A DNA stretch of 64,000 nucleotides from CALWZE01 sp036644375 (GCA_036644375.1 JAVXQD010000001.1:62001-126000), one strand, 5' to 3'. Shown: positions 1 to 9,590, counted from the first letter of the stretch. Notes: a model not told the origin generated them from the sequence alone. Numbers and translations: made by a program.

Positions 1-30
1 GAATAAGCGAATTATGAGGAGAAAAAGAAA

Positions 31-855
31 ATGAAAAAAGTATTGAGTTTAATTTCAGCTATTGCGATAAGTGTGACCATGCTGGCGGGATGTGCGGCAA
101 AGCCCGCGGAAACAGAGCAGCCGGCAGCGGATGCAAATTCTCTGTTGGGCAAGGATAATGTCTTTGTTATCGGGTTCGACCAGAACTTTCCGCCGTTCGG
201 TTATGTGGGAGAAGACGGAGAAATAACGGGGTTTGACATTGAGCTTGCAAAAGAGGTCGCAAAACGGCTCGGATGGGAAATCGGGCTTCAGCCGATAGAC
301 TGGGACGCAAAGGACCTTGAGCTTGAATCAGGCACAATCGACTGTATCTGGAATGGGTTTACAATGAATGGGCGCGAGGATGAATATACATGGACAGTTC
401 CATACTATGATAATTCGCAGGTCTTTATCGTGAAAGCCGATTCGGGAATTTCCGAATTTTCCGGACTTGCCGGCAAGACTGTGGCGGTTCAAAAGGATTC
501 ATCGGCACTTGCGGCACTCAACGGCGAGGAAAACACAGAGCTTCTCGGCTCATTCGGTGAGCTGATAGAGGTTTCGGAATATAATACAGCCTTTATGGAT
601 TTGGAGCAGGGCGCGGTTGACGCAGTGGCGCTTGATGCGGGAGTAGCCGCATTTCAGATGGAGGGTCGCGAAACAGAATTTACGGTTCTGAAGCAGGAGA
701 TTTCAAAAGAGCAATATGCTATCGGATTTCTGCTTGGGAATACGGAAGCAAAGGATGCGGTAGAACAAGAACTTCTGAAAATGGCCGACGATGGAACAGT
801 TGAGAAAATAGCCAAAGAGTTTGTCGACACAAAGAATGTCTGCATTATAAAATAA
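31..855 (+). CDS. Amino-acid ABC transporter substrate-binding lipoprotein
   Basis: This is an extracellular solute-binding lipoprotein of the polar amino-acid uptake family (SBP family 3), 274 aa. A Lys-containing signal peptide ends in a lipobox with Cys at about residue 21 (MLAGC), so the protein should be anchored to the outer face of the membrane. The mature part opens with the family's typical start (FVIGFDQNFPPFGY, then GFDIELAKEVAKRLG) and keeps the IDWDAKDLELESGTID segment. A GAGGAG Shine-Dalgarno lies about 10 nt before the ATG. The permease and ATPase of the same importer follow on the same strand. The substrate cannot be told from sequence; a polar amino acid or cystine is likely. 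Confidence 0.93.
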   Translation: MKKVLSLISAIAISVTMLAGCAAKPAETEQPAADANSLLGKDNVFVIGFDQNFPPFGYVGEDGEITGFDIELAKEVAKRLGWEIGLQPIDWDAKDLELESGTIDCIWNGFTMNGREDEYTWTVPYYDNSQVFIVKADSGISEFSGLAGKTVAVQKDSSALAALNGEENTELLGSFGELIEVSEYNTAFMDLEQGAVDAVALDAGVAAFQMEGRETEFTVLKQEISKEQYAIGFLLGNTEAKDAVEQELLKMADDGTVEKIAKEFVDTKNVCIIK

Positions 856-1059
856 TTTATGCAGAGGCTACTTGACAGTCGGAGATGGGAGCATAATGTA
901 TCCTGTCGGATTAGCTGCGCTGCGCCCGCTGCCCTAAATGCGGACGCGGCGCAGGGCCTATTCCAAAGAATTTGTCAGCATATGAAAAACCTATAAAAGC
1001 TGCAAGGAGTCCTATATCTGACATTTGCGGCAACAAAATTGTATCGGAGTTGAATTCCA

Positions 1060-1716
1060 ATGACATTTCAGATAATGCTGTCAAAGCTGAGTGAGGGAAT
1101 GCTTAGCACGGTGCTGATTTTCGCACTCACACTGATTGGCTCACTTCCTTTAGGTCTCTTTGTGTCATTTGCGAGAATGGCAAAGAATCCGATTGTGCGG
1201 AACTGCACCAAAATATACATATCGATAATGCGCGGAACACCGCTTATGCTGCAGCTTCTTGTGGTATATTTCGGACCGTATTTTCTGCTCGGAATAGATG
1301 TGGGAAAATCCTACAGGTTCTGGGCTGTTATTTTGGCATTTGTGGTAAACTATGCCGCATATTTCGCGGAAATTTACCGATCCGGCATTGAGTCTATGCC
1401 AAAGGGACAGTATGAGGCGGCATCGGTGCTCGGATATTCCAAGGCACAGACCTTTATCAGGATAATCCTTCCGCAGGTGTTAAAGCGCATTCTTCCATCT
1501 ATCACCAACGAGGTCATCACACTTGTAAAGGACACCTCTCTTGCGTTTGCCATTGCATACAGTGAGATGTTCACTGTGGCAAAAGCGATAGCCGCATCCG
1601 AAAAAAGCATGATTCCCTTTGCGGCGGCGGGGCTATTTTATTATGTGTTTAATTTCCTTGTTGCCATGCTCATGGAGCGGCTTGAAAATAAGATGAACTA
1701 CTATAGTGCCGAGTGA
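1060..1716 (+). CDS. Amino-acid ABC transporter permease
   Basis: Integral membrane permease of the HisM/GlnP type, 218 aa, with about five transmembrane helices. The N-terminal MLSTVLIFALTLIGSLPLG helix, the motif MRGTPLMLQL and the cytoplasmic EAA-type loop (GQYEAASVLGYSKAQTFIRIILPQ, about residues 111-134) are characteristic; that loop contacts the ATPase. A CGGAG Shine-Dalgarno sits upstream of the ATG. It is separated from the binding-protein gene by 204 nt, which hold only a weak GC-rich hairpin (arms 920-926 and 948-954) that could temper read-through. The ATPase gene starts 31 nt after it. Confidence 0.93.
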   Translation: MTFQIMLSKLSEGMLSTVLIFALTLIGSLPLGLFVSFARMAKNPIVRNCTKIYISIMRGTPLMLQLLVVYFGPYFLLGIDVGKSYRFWAVILAFVVNYAAYFAEIYRSGIESMPKGQYEAASVLGYSKAQTFIRIILPQVLKRILPSITNEVITLVKDTSLAFAIAYSEMFTVAKAIAASEKSMIPFAAAGLFYYVFNFLVAMLMERLENKMNYYSAE

Positions 1717-1747
1717 ACAATGCGGTCAACAACAGATGAGGTGTGCA

Positions 1748-2506
1748 ATGGAAGTTTTAAGACTTAAAAATATAGTAAAAAGCTTTGACGAGCTCGGTGT
1801 CCTGCGCGGAATCTCACTTGACGTAAACGAGGGGGAGGTCGTCTGCGTGATAGGACCCAGCGGCTCGGGCAAATCGACGCTTCTGCGCTGTGCGACTCTG
1901 CTTGAGCGCATAGATTCGGGAGAGATAAGCTATCTCGGCGAGCGGGCGGCATGGACTTCAAAAAACAGTGCGGTCTATGCAAGTCCGTCACAGCTCCGCA
2001 GCATCAGAACCAAATTCGGACTTGTGTTTCAAAATTTTAATCTCTTTCCTCATTATTCTGTTTTAAAAAATATAATCGAGGCGCCGATTGCGGTGCAGAA
2101 AAGAAATAGAGACGAGGTTATGTCTGAAGCCTATGCTCTATTGAGAAAAATGGGCCTTGAGGATAAGGCGGACGCATATCCCTGCCAGCTTTCGGGAGGT
2201 CAGCAGCAGCGTGTATCAATTGCCCGCGCTCTTGCGCTTAACCCGTCAATGCTCTTTTTTGACGAGCCCACCTCAGCGCTTGACCCCGAGCTTACAGGTG
2301 ATATACTCAAGGTTATTCGCGGTCTTGCCGGTGAAAAAATGACAATGGTAATCGTAACCCATGAAATAGCATTTGCGAAAACCGTATCCGACCGCGTTGT
2401 GTTTATGGCAGACGGCGCAATTGTCGAGCAGGGTACACCCGAAGAGGTGATTGACAACCCGCAAAATGAGCGCACACAGATGTTTTTAAAGCGCCTTGAA
2501 AGATAG
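1748..2506 (+). CDS. Amino-acid ABC transporter ATP-binding protein
   Basis: Cytoplasmic ATPase of the importer, GlnQ/HisP type, 252 aa from the chosen start. Walker A is GPSGSGKST, the Q-loop lies in GLVFQNFNLFPH, the signature is LSGGQQQR, Walker B is MLFFDEPTSALD, and the switch His is in IVTHE. The reading frame is open upstream to 1706, overlapping the permease, but the ATG at 1748 has a GAGGTG just before it and starts the protein at the family's usual point (MEVLRLKNIVKSF). The length is normal for the family. It completes a three-gene import unit with the two preceding genes. Confidence 0.94.
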   Translation: MEVLRLKNIVKSFDELGVLRGISLDVNEGEVVCVIGPSGSGKSTLLRCATLLERIDSGEISYLGERAAWTSKNSAVYASPSQLRSIRTKFGLVFQNFNLFPHYSVLKNIIEAPIAVQKRNRDEVMSEAYALLRKMGLEDKADAYPCQLSGGQQQRVSIARALALNPSMLFFDEPTSALDPELTGDILKVIRGLAGEKMTMVIVTHEIAFAKTVSDRVVFMADGAIVEQGTPEEVIDNPQNERTQMFLKRLER

Positions 2507-2620
2507 CGGCTGCAGATTCCGACAGGCTTTGTATCGCTGAAAAAATAATTATTGCCGCGGTTACACCGAGCTGTGCCATATATATCGCTTGCGGCAAATA
2601 TAACCGAGAGGCATGAAAAG

Positions 2621-3607
2621 TCAATCATAACTCGATATGGCATTATTGAGCATAAGCAAATAATTATCGCTGATTTCTTTCGGACTTAAAATTTTAACTT
2701 TATCGCCAAAGCCGAACAGCCAGCCGAAAAATGTCGGACTTACAATTACCTCCACGCTCACGCTGAAGCTCTTTTCATCATATGGCACGAAAATAACGTC
2801 GGTGCCGAACCGATCAATGACGACTGTCGAAAGAGAATTGTCAAATCTAAGTGTGACATTGCGCTTTTCGCCGCCGAACATAGAAAACATTTCATTGGAG
2901 TTGGCAGCCGGATTAAATCCTGCGGTAATCTCATTTTTATCGGCAGACTCTTTCTTTTCACAGGCACCGGTCATCCGGTCGACGCGGTAGGTTCTTATTT
3001 CGCCGTATTCTTCGGTGTAGGCGTATAGATAATAGTTTTCGTCCGCGTAAGTAAGGGTAAGCGGAGTGACAATATATTCGTTTCCGCTTTTTTTCAGGGT
3101 GCGTTTTTTGTCGGGAGTATATGTAAAATATTTAAAACCGAGTTTATTTCCGTGATTTATCGCGCTGTGAATAGTGTCAACGCTGTAGTATATGCTCTCG
3201 TTCATCGTCTTCACACGCTTGTCAACATAGACACTTCGGCGCAGCTCCCGCGCTTCATATATACTTGTCATAGCTTCGAGCTTGTCTATGAGCTCAAGGC
3301 TTTTTTTGTGTGTGATAAATTTTGAAGCACCGACGGAATCAACCAAAAGCTTCAGCTCGGGAAGCTGGAATTCGCGCGACATAAGGCGATATTCCGTTCG
3401 CTTTGTGCGAACAGCCTCGATATCCATTCCAAAACCGCGAAGCAGCTCAATGTCCGAATAAAGGCTTTTTCGCTGTGCGCAGATATCATTGCTTTCAAGA
3501 TAGGATATCATCTCATCAATTGTGGCGCCGTGCTCCGCATCGGTGTATTTTTGAAAAAACTGCATAAGACAAAGGGTTTTCAGTTTGTTTTTAACCTGTC
3601 CGGACAT
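2621..3607 (-). CDS. WYL-domain transcriptional regulator
   Basis: Predicted DNA-binding regulator, 328 aa. The N-terminus (about residues 1-70) is a helix-turn-helix of the DeoR-like type seen in this family (FFQKYTDAEHGATIDEMISYL). The middle carries the WYL domain with the YYLYAYTEEYGEIRTYRVDRM core, a ligand-sensing fold in relatives, and a WCX-like C-terminus follows (VTLRFDNSLSTVVIDRFG). The ATG at 3607 was chosen because the upstream GAAAGG is 11 nt away; an ATG at 3616 lies only 2 nt from it. The gene is divergent from spoVAC and convergent with the ABC ATPase; no target is evident. Confidence 0.85.
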   Translation of the reverse strand: MSGQVKNKLKTLCLMQFFQKYTDAEHGATIDEMISYLESNDICAQRKSLYSDIELLRGFGMDIEAVRTKRTEYRLMSREFQLPELKLLVDSVGASKFITHKKSLELIDKLEAMTSIYEARELRRSVYVDKRVKTMNESIYYSVDTIHSAINHGNKLGFKYFTYTPDKKRTLKKSGNEYIVTPLTLTYADENYYLYAYTEEYGEIRTYRVDRMTGACEKKESADKNEITAGFNPAANSNEMFSMFGGEKRNVTLRFDNSLSTVVIDRFGTDVIFVPYDEKSFSVSVEVIVSPTFFGWLFGFGDKVKILSPKEISDNYLLMLNNAISSYD

Positions 3608-3677
3608 AGAGCGCATCGCCTTTCAAAATAATTTTAATTTTATCATAGACCATACAATGCTATCTTTCAATTGCATT

Positions 3678-3708
3678 TGAATAATAAGGTACATAAATGC
3701 GGATAATT
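3678..3708 (+). promoter_or_regulatory. Candidate SigG-type sporulation promoter of spoVAC-spoVAD
   Basis: TGAATA at 3678-3683 and GATAATT at 3702-3708 are separated by 18 nt. This resembles the forespore SigG pattern (GHATR, about 18 nt, CATNHTA), which is the known control of spoVA operons. The -10 departs from consensus at its first base. It lies 31 nt before the spoVAC start. The assignment is an inference from context plus a partial match. Confidence 0.4.
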
Positions 3709-3739
3709 ATATTGAAAAGCATTTTATGGAGTGTAAAAA

Positions 3740-4180
3740 ATGAAATTAAACGGTGAGCAATACAAGAAAATATATCAATCGGAAATGCCGAAAAGCAATT
3801 TTTTGCTCGATGGTACCTGCGCTTTCGCGGTCGGCGGAATAATCTGTATGATTGGTCAGTTTTGCCTAAACACCTATATGACAATAGATGGAATGGATAA
3901 GGAGACGGCGGCGCTGCTCTCATCGGCAACACTGATTGCCCTGTCCGCTGTTTTGACGGGGTTGGGTGTATACGATAAAATATCAAGCTTTGCAGGAGCG
4001 GGCACACTTGTGCCGATAACAGGATTTGCCAACGCCGTAGTATCGCCCGCACTGGAATTCAAGTCGGAGGGATATATTCTCGGAACCGGCGCTAAAATGT
4101 TTATAATCGCGGGTCCTGTTATTGTTTACGGAATCGCCGCATCGGTTGTTGCGGGCTTGATTTCACTATTGTTCGGATAG
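3740..4180 (+). CDS. spoVAC: Stage V sporulation protein AC
   Basis: Membrane protein of the SpoVA dipicolinic-acid channel in the spore inner membrane, 146 aa. After an N-terminal cytoplasmic segment (MKLNGEQYKKIYQSEMPKS) there are about four hydrophobic helices, and the central family signature GAGTLVPITGFANAVVSPALEF is present. In Bacillus SpoVAC acts as a mechanosensitive channel involved in Ca-dipicolinate movement. A GGAG lies before the ATG. It is followed after 14 nt by spoVAD, so the two are almost certainly co-transcribed. The length is normal for the family. Confidence 0.95.
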   Translation: MKLNGEQYKKIYQSEMPKSNFLLDGTCAFAVGGIICMIGQFCLNTYMTIDGMDKETAALLSSATLIALSAVLTGLGVYDKISSFAGAGTLVPITGFANAVVSPALEFKSEGYILGTGAKMFIIAGPVIVYGIAASVVAGLISLLFG

Positions 4181-4194
4181 ATTGGAGCGGGGAT

Positions 4195-5211
4195 ATGGGA
4201 AAAAGAATCGGAAAAGCGACAATTGAGCTTATAAATAAACCTTCGATACTGGGATATGCCGCATATGTCGGGAAAAAAGAGCATGACGGTCCGCTTGCAA
4301 AGTACTTTATCAATTACGACGAGGACACAAAGTTCGGCAAGGATTCATGGGAAAAGGCAGAGAGCGAGCTTCAGCGCCGAACCTTTGAGCTGGCAAGGAA
4401 AAGCGCGGGTCTTGAAAACACAAGCATTGATATATCCTTTGCGGGCGACCTGCTCAATCAGTGCATAGCGTCCGGCTACAGCATACGCGAAACCGGGATT
4501 CCCTTTGTGGGCTTGTACGGCGCGTGCTCCACAATGGCTGAGTCGCTCTTGCTGGCGAGCGTATTTGTGGACTCTGACAGTGCAAATATTGCATCCGCAC
4601 AGACCTCAAGCCATTTTTGCGCCGCTGAGCGCCAGTTTCGATTCCCGCTTGAATACGGCGGAATGCGCACGCCGTCGTCGCAGTGGACGGTCACCGGCTC
4701 GGGCTGTGTCATGCTTGGCAAGCATCGCCCGCAAAGCGTCTGTGTCGAGCGGGTGTGCTTCGGGAGAATTGTCGATCTCGACGTCAGTGATATCAACAAT
4801 ATGGGCAGTGCAATGGCGCCGTCCGCGGCTGACACGCTGGTTCGATTTCTCAAGGATACACAAACTGTTGCAACAGATTATTCGGTTGTGGTTACGGGAG
4901 ATCTCGGGGATGTCGGTTCGCGGATATTCAGCCGCTTGTGCTGCATGGAGGGATACGATGTTCCGAATCATCTCGATTGCGGCAAGATGATTTTTGACGC
5001 AGACAAACAAAATGTCAAGGCGGGGGGATCGGGCTGCGGGTGCAGTGCAAGTGTTCTGTGCTCATATTTTCTTCCCTCGCTTGAAAAAAAAGAGATGAGG
5101 CGTATTTTGTTTATGGCAACAGGCGCACTTATGAGCCCGACCTCTTTTCAACAGGGCGAGTCGATTCCGTGTGTTGCACATCTTGCGGATCTTGAATTTT
5201 GTGAAAAATAG
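4195..5211 (+). CDS. spoVAD: Stage V sporulation protein AD
   Basis: Dipicolinic-acid-binding protein with a thiolase-like fold, 338 aa, part of the SpoVA complex of the spore inner membrane. Family landmarks are the N-terminal KATIELINKPSILGYAAYVG, the FVGLYGACSTMAESL segment with the thiolase-position Cys, SSHFCAAERQFRFPLEYG, and the C-terminal Gly/Cys-rich KAGGSGCGCSASV. The start has a GGGG-type Shine-Dalgarno. In most Clostridia and Bacilli spoVAE follows directly; here a strong terminator comes next and no spoVAE is found in the window. Confidence 0.95.
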   Translation: MGKRIGKATIELINKPSILGYAAYVGKKEHDGPLAKYFINYDEDTKFGKDSWEKAESELQRRTFELARKSAGLENTSIDISFAGDLLNQCIASGYSIRETGIPFVGLYGACSTMAESLLLASVFVDSDSANIASAQTSSHFCAAERQFRFPLEYGGMRTPSSQWTVTGSGCVMLGKHRPQSVCVERVCFGRIVDLDVSDINNMGSAMAPSAADTLVRFLKDTQTVATDYSVVVTGDLGDVGSRIFSRLCCMEGYDVPNHLDCGKMIFDADKQNVKAGGSGCGCSASVLCSYFLPSLEKKEMRRILFMATGALMSPTSFQQGESIPCVAHLADLEFCEK

Positions 5212-5218
5212 CTCGACT

Positions 5219-5265
5219 AAAGCTGAACAAAAGCCTAAAAAGGTTGATTTTGTTCAGCTTTTTGG
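5219..5265 (+). terminator. Rho-independent terminator after spoVAD
   Basis: A perfect 14-bp inverted repeat (arms 5219-5232 and 5248-5261, core AAAGCTGAACAAAA) with a 15-nt loop runs into a T-rich tract. It lies 8 nt after the spoVAD stop and ends the sporulation operon. Confidence 0.9.
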
Positions 5266-5312
5266 TTATTATGTATTTATATATGTTCTATACATAAAGG
5301 AGCAGACGTGTT

Positions 5313-8168
5313 ATGAGCGAAACAAACAGATTCTCGTCTTCGTCGAACGGACAGCCGAGAAATTCGGATTTTGACAGTAAATCGACCGCAGGTCCTAATT
5401 CCGGCGGTTATACGGATGCTCAGGGCGATAAGCCGACTCAAAAGCAGTCGGCCGCGCGCCGTTCAGAGCCGAATAAGGCTGAGCAAACACGCCGCAGCGT
5501 GTTTGCTCAGTGCATGAAAAAGTATGGCGTACCGCAGCTTTCAAAGCAGCAGTTTGAGACGCTGACTGCTGAGCAGCAGCAGGAGTATCGCAGAAGATAT
5601 AAGCTGGCGCAGCAGGCAGCGCAGCAGATATTACAGAGCGGGGAATCCGAGCTTGAAGCTCAGGGCGAAGCGGAGACAAGAGTTCGTCAGAGGGTCAGCG
5701 GCAACGCGGACGCTTTAGCCGATGAGCCGGAAGTCTCTGCGAGAGACAAGGCAAAAGGCACAAAAAAAACAAAGAGCGAAAAGAGCGCCAAAACGGAGAA
5801 ATCTGCCTCTGCAAAAGGCGGAAAGCCGAAAAAGAAAAAGAACGGTAAAAAAATAGCTATAGTCGTCTCGGCGCTTGCAGTACTCTTGATTGCGGCAGGG
5901 GCTGTTTTCGGGCTAATCTACACAGGATACATCGATATCATTGATGAAAAGACCTTTACCTATGAGATAAATGATGTCGAAACACTCGTGAAATATCTCA
6001 AGCACCCATCTCTAAAGGCAGGGGATACTCTCAATATCAACGCAGGAGCCACAGTGGATGTCGATGAAGTCTTCGGAGGCTATGCGATTCTGCCGCTGGT
6101 TAACTACAGCGGAACGGGCACGGTTCAGTTTACCGGGGGCACGGTTGTGCTCGCGGGAGGTGCAGAGCAGAGCTCAATGGACAATGTCTCTTTCTCTGAC
6201 TGTGAGCTGTATATAGATGCGCCTAATACCGCACTGACGTGGAAAAACGCCTCAAACGATGAAAATATAAATGCGGCGACACTAAATGGAACACCGCACC
6301 TCAAGGAGCTGTCACTTGTATGTGTCGGCTCTAAGACCACAATTCCCGTAAAAATCAAGAATGTCGGCAGCGGCGCGCTCAGCGATGCAAAGGTGAAGTT
6401 CACATCTGCAAGCTGTGTGTTCACCGAGGGAGACACGTATGTGATTCCGGATATGCCGGCAGGCGGGGAGATTACCTATGATGTTCCTGTTATCATAACA
6501 GAGGCGGGACGCATAAAAATTGTCGCATATGGCACCGATGAAAGCGGAAAGACAGTGCTTCTCGGCGAAAGCGATTACTTTAATGTTGCGGGAGAGGGAT
6601 ATTTTTCAGGTGATATCCACACCCACACCAAGGACGGAGTCTCCAAGCGCGAGAGCAATATGGATGACAACATCAAATACGCATATGAGCACGGAATGAG
6701 CTTTATGTACAGCGTTGAGAACCGCAAATCGAAAGAGGAGGAATGGCAGGACAATAAGGAGGTCTGGGCCAAAGAGGCGGCCGAGCGTTTAAAACGCGAA
6801 AAGGAAGAGGCTGCAAAAAAGAAGGAAGAGGAGGAGAAAGAGGAAGCCAATAAACCGACAGATCCTGCGGCACCACCTCAGACTCCGGCAGGCGGAACCT
6901 CGTTCCGAGGCTCGTTTTCTCTTCCGGTTATGACGGTTGGCGGAGACGGAGCGGACGAGGGTGACATCAAAAAAGAGGACATGATCGAAAAGGAGTCCGA
7001 CTCTGCGGCGGCGAAGAGAGCTGCGGAATATATCGGCAAAAAGGTCGAACAGAGCAAGGTCGATTCGATTACCGGTGCGGACGGTCAGTTCCTTCAGATA
7101 CCTGCGATTGAGACAGGACAGAGAAAACGCCATATGCTCATTTACGGGGCGGAAATCGCACCGGCGAGCAACTACGGTGATACCATTGTAGGCTTTGGTG
7201 CATGGACGTATCAGGAGGCCATATATGAGGCAACCGACGCCGGTGGTCTGATAGTCCTTCCCCATTTCTTCAAGGGCGGGGATATCGAGAGCAGTATCAA
7301 AACCGCGCTTTCGGTTGATAAGGTGCTTGGAATAGAGGTCAACAGTGCGGGAAAGACGACACAGGACACCGAGTCAAGGGTAGAATATAACGTCTGGAAT
7401 AACCTCAATGTCTACGGACTTCAAAGAATATTCGCGTTTATGAGCAGCAACAACTATAAATCCGAGGATGTCGGTACTCAGTTTATCAAGGGAAGACTGA
7501 CAGGCCTTTCGGAGAAAAACATACTTGAGATGATGAAGAGCGGAGATTTCATTGCCTCCAACGGGCCAGAAGTGCGGTTCACTCTCGGTGGCAAGAGAAT
7601 GGGAAATGCGATTAATTTGGCGGCAGAGACAGGTACAAGGGCAAAGGCGAGATTTTATGCATCAGACAATTCGCCGCTTACAAATGTAACGCTGTACAGA
7701 TATGACATCACAGGAAAAATTGAAGATCTTGCGCCTGTGGTTGAGTTCACTGTTGATCTGACAGGACAGGGTGCATACAGCTACACCGGCGATGTCGAGG
7801 TTGAACTCGTGCCAAATTGCTATTATCGCGTTGAGGTTCGCAGCGAGAGCAATATCGCAAAGACGGATGTGGGAATGGGTCTGTCAAATCCGATTTGGGT
7901 GGAAAAAGAGCTTTCGCTTAAAAACACAACCATGCTCGACACTCTCAATTACAAATTCGGCGGAGAGGTAATGCAGGCACCGAACGGAACCTACTTCATA
8001 AAATCAGAGCATTTTACCAAAAACATGCTTGAGATAACTACTGACGGTAAATATACCGACATTGCATACCATGAGTATAACAGCGCACTTATGGCGGATA
8101 AAATCACAGTTCTTATTACCGCTTCGGACACAACACAGACAACAGAAACAATCTATGTCATAAAGTAA
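5313..8168 (+). CDS. Membrane-anchored protein with split PHP (CehA/McbA-like) domain
   Basis: A 951-aa protein. Residues 1-178 are cytoplasmic, rich in Gln, Ser and Lys and low in complexity; one transmembrane helix follows (about 179-203), so most of the protein is outside. Residues about 205-430 look like beta-rich modules, including a CARDB-like stretch (TTIPVKIKNVGSGALSDAKVKF). From about 430 a PHP-type fold begins (GYFSGDIHTHTKDG), is interrupted at about 470-590 by a highly charged KEEE/KKK and Pro-rich stretch, and resumes with QIPAIETGQ and GGLIVLPHF. The usual TDH metal motif reads SVEN here, so phosphoesterase activity is doubtful. AAGGAG lies 10 nt before the ATG. Stand-alone transcription unit; function unknown. 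Confidence 0.8.
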   Translation: MSETNRFSSSSNGQPRNSDFDSKSTAGPNSGGYTDAQGDKPTQKQSAARRSEPNKAEQTRRSVFAQCMKKYGVPQLSKQQFETLTAEQQQEYRRRYKLAQQAAQQILQSGESELEAQGEAETRVRQRVSGNADALADEPEVSARDKAKGTKKTKSEKSAKTEKSASAKGGKPKKKKNGKKIAIVVSALAVLLIAAGAVFGLIYTGYIDIIDEKTFTYEINDVETLVKYLKHPSLKAGDTLNINAGATVDVDEVFGGYAILPLVNYSGTGTVQFTGGTVVLAGGAEQSSMDNVSFSDCELYIDAPNTALTWKNASNDENINAATLNGTPHLKELSLVCVGSKTTIPVKIKNVGSGALSDAKVKFTSASCVFTEGDTYVIPDMPAGGEITYDVPVIITEAGRIKIVAYGTDESGKTVLLGESDYFNVAGEGYFSGDIHTHTKDGVSKRESNMDDNIKYAYEHGMSFMYSVENRKSKEEEWQDNKEVWAKEAAERLKREKEEAAKKKEEEEKEEANKPTDPAAPPQTPAGGTSFRGSFSLPVMTVGGDGADEGDIKKEDMIEKESDSAAAKRAAEYIGKKVEQSKVDSITGADGQFLQIPAIETGQRKRHMLIYGAEIAPASNYGDTIVGFGAWTYQEAIYEATDAGGLIVLPHFFKGGDIESSIKTALSVDKVLGIEVNSAGKTTQDTESRVEYNVWNNLNVYGLQRIFAFMSSNNYKSEDVGTQFIKGRLTGLSEKNILEMMKSGDFIASNGPEVRFTLGGKRMGNAINLAAETGTRAKARFYASDNSPLTNVTLYRYDITGKIEDLAPVVEFTVDLTGQGAYSYTGDVEVELVPNCYYRVEVRSESNIAKTDVGMGLSNPIWVEKELSLKNTTMLDTLNYKFGGEVMQAPNGTYFIKSEHFTKNMLEITTDGKYTDIAYHEYNSALMADKITVLITASDTTQTTETIYVIK

Positions 8169-8375
8169 TAAACCAAAACCGCAAAAGTCCCTGTGGCATG
8201 GCTTGGCAGGTATATCGCTCAAGCCTGTGACGGGGACTTCGGCTATTTGAAAGTCGTAAAGCACACACGTTTATCCCCACTCCCTTTAATGCGCAGCTGT
8301 GCCCAAGAGCTTTTTTGAGATCTCCGGCAATTGGCGATTAACGCTTTAGGGTATGAAAAAATACAAGGAGAATTA

Positions 8376-9473
8376 ATGCAAACAGAAAAAAGAAGAAAGT
8401 TCATCATCAATGTGATGTATTGGCTTTTAGTGCTCGCGCTGGTGTATGTTACCGTCAAATATTTGCTTCCGCTTTTGACGCCGTTCGTGATTGCGTTTGT
8501 CATTGCTTTTGCGCTAAAGCCGGTGATTAGATTTTTCCGCAGTAAATGCAAAATGTGCAATGCGGTTGCAGCAATATTCGCGGTTGTTTTGTTCTATCTG
8601 ACCGTCGGGGTGCTTATCAGCATTGCGGGTACGGAAATATTTTTATTTATCAAAGATTTGTTTTTGGCGATGCCGAAGATATACACCGATACAATTGCGC
8701 CGGCGATGCTCTCTGCGCTGGACAGTGCCCGAGAGGGCATCAGCCGACTTGACCCGTCCGCAATTGCAACGATAACGGATATTATAAATAATTTCGTCAC
8801 CTCGCTCGGAAACATTATTTCGGGTCTTTCGGTCAATGTGGTCGGGGCAATTTCCGGAGTAGCTTCCCGTGTTCCGATGCTTTTAATATCCGTCCTGCTG
8901 ACTGTTATTTCAAGCTTTTTCATATCGTCCGATTATTCGAAAATCACAGGCTTTATAATGGCTCAGCTAAACGATAAGACAAAGGCACTTGTGCTTGAAA
9001 TAAAGAGTTATATAGTTGACATTCTCTTTAAATATGTTCGCTCATACAGCCTGATAATGTTTGTAACCTTTGTCGAGCTTTCAATCGGACTAATGATACT
9101 GGGCGTGAACAACGCAATTCTCATTGCGTTTCTGATTGCCATATTTGACGTCTTGCCTGTGCTGGGCACAGGCGGAATTATGATTCCGTGGACGATTTTT
9201 TGCCTGATTATGGGAAATACAAGATTGGGCTTAGGGCTTTTGGCGGTTTATGTTATAATCACGATAGTCAGGAATATAATCGAGCCTAAAATAGTCGGAA
9301 AGCATGTCGGGCTTCATCCGCTTGTCACGCTTATGGCGATGTTTGTCGGAACGGCACTGTTTGGGGTGGTTGGCTTGTTTGGACTTCCGATTTCCATTGC
9401 AATCATTAACAGCTTGAATAAAAACGGAGCTATTCATATTTTCAAAGAACCGGAAAAAAGTAATCGGGCATAA
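8376..9473 (+). CDS. AI-2E family transporter (copy 1)
   Basis: Multi-pass membrane protein of the AI-2E/TqsA (formerly PerM) family, 365 aa, with about seven or eight helices. The C-terminal family core is present (FDVLPVLGTGGIMIPW and IIEPKIVGKHVGLHPLVTLMAMFVG). Members export or pass small molecules or act as Na+/H+ antiporters; the substrate is unknown here. The ATG at 8376 is chosen over 8331 because AAGGAG lies 5 nt upstream. A second family member lies at 54945. An imperfect GTCCC/GGGAC hairpin between 8184 and 8240 separates this gene from the preceding one. Confidence 0.9.
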   Translation: MQTEKRRKFIINVMYWLLVLALVYVTVKYLLPLLTPFVIAFVIAFALKPVIRFFRSKCKMCNAVAAIFAVVLFYLTVGVLISIAGTEIFLFIKDLFLAMPKIYTDTIAPAMLSALDSAREGISRLDPSAIATITDIINNFVTSLGNIISGLSVNVVGAISGVASRVPMLLISVLLTVISSFFISSDYSKITGFIMAQLNDKTKALVLEIKSYIVDILFKYVRSYSLIMFVTFVELSIGLMILGVNNAILIAFLIAIFDVLPVLGTGGIMIPWTIFCLIMGNTRLGLGLLAVYVIITIVRNIIEPKIVGKHVGLHPLVTLMAMFVGTALFGVVGLFGLPISIAIINSLNKNGAIHIFKEPEKSNRA

Positions 9474-9590
9474 TCTGTGCCTGACATGTTAAAATCAGTC
9501 ATATAGGCAAAAATGCATGTTCCGGTAAAATGAGATTTTTGATTAGACTTTATAAAAGAGATCAATGAGAGAGAGGTTATAGGGGGGAAT

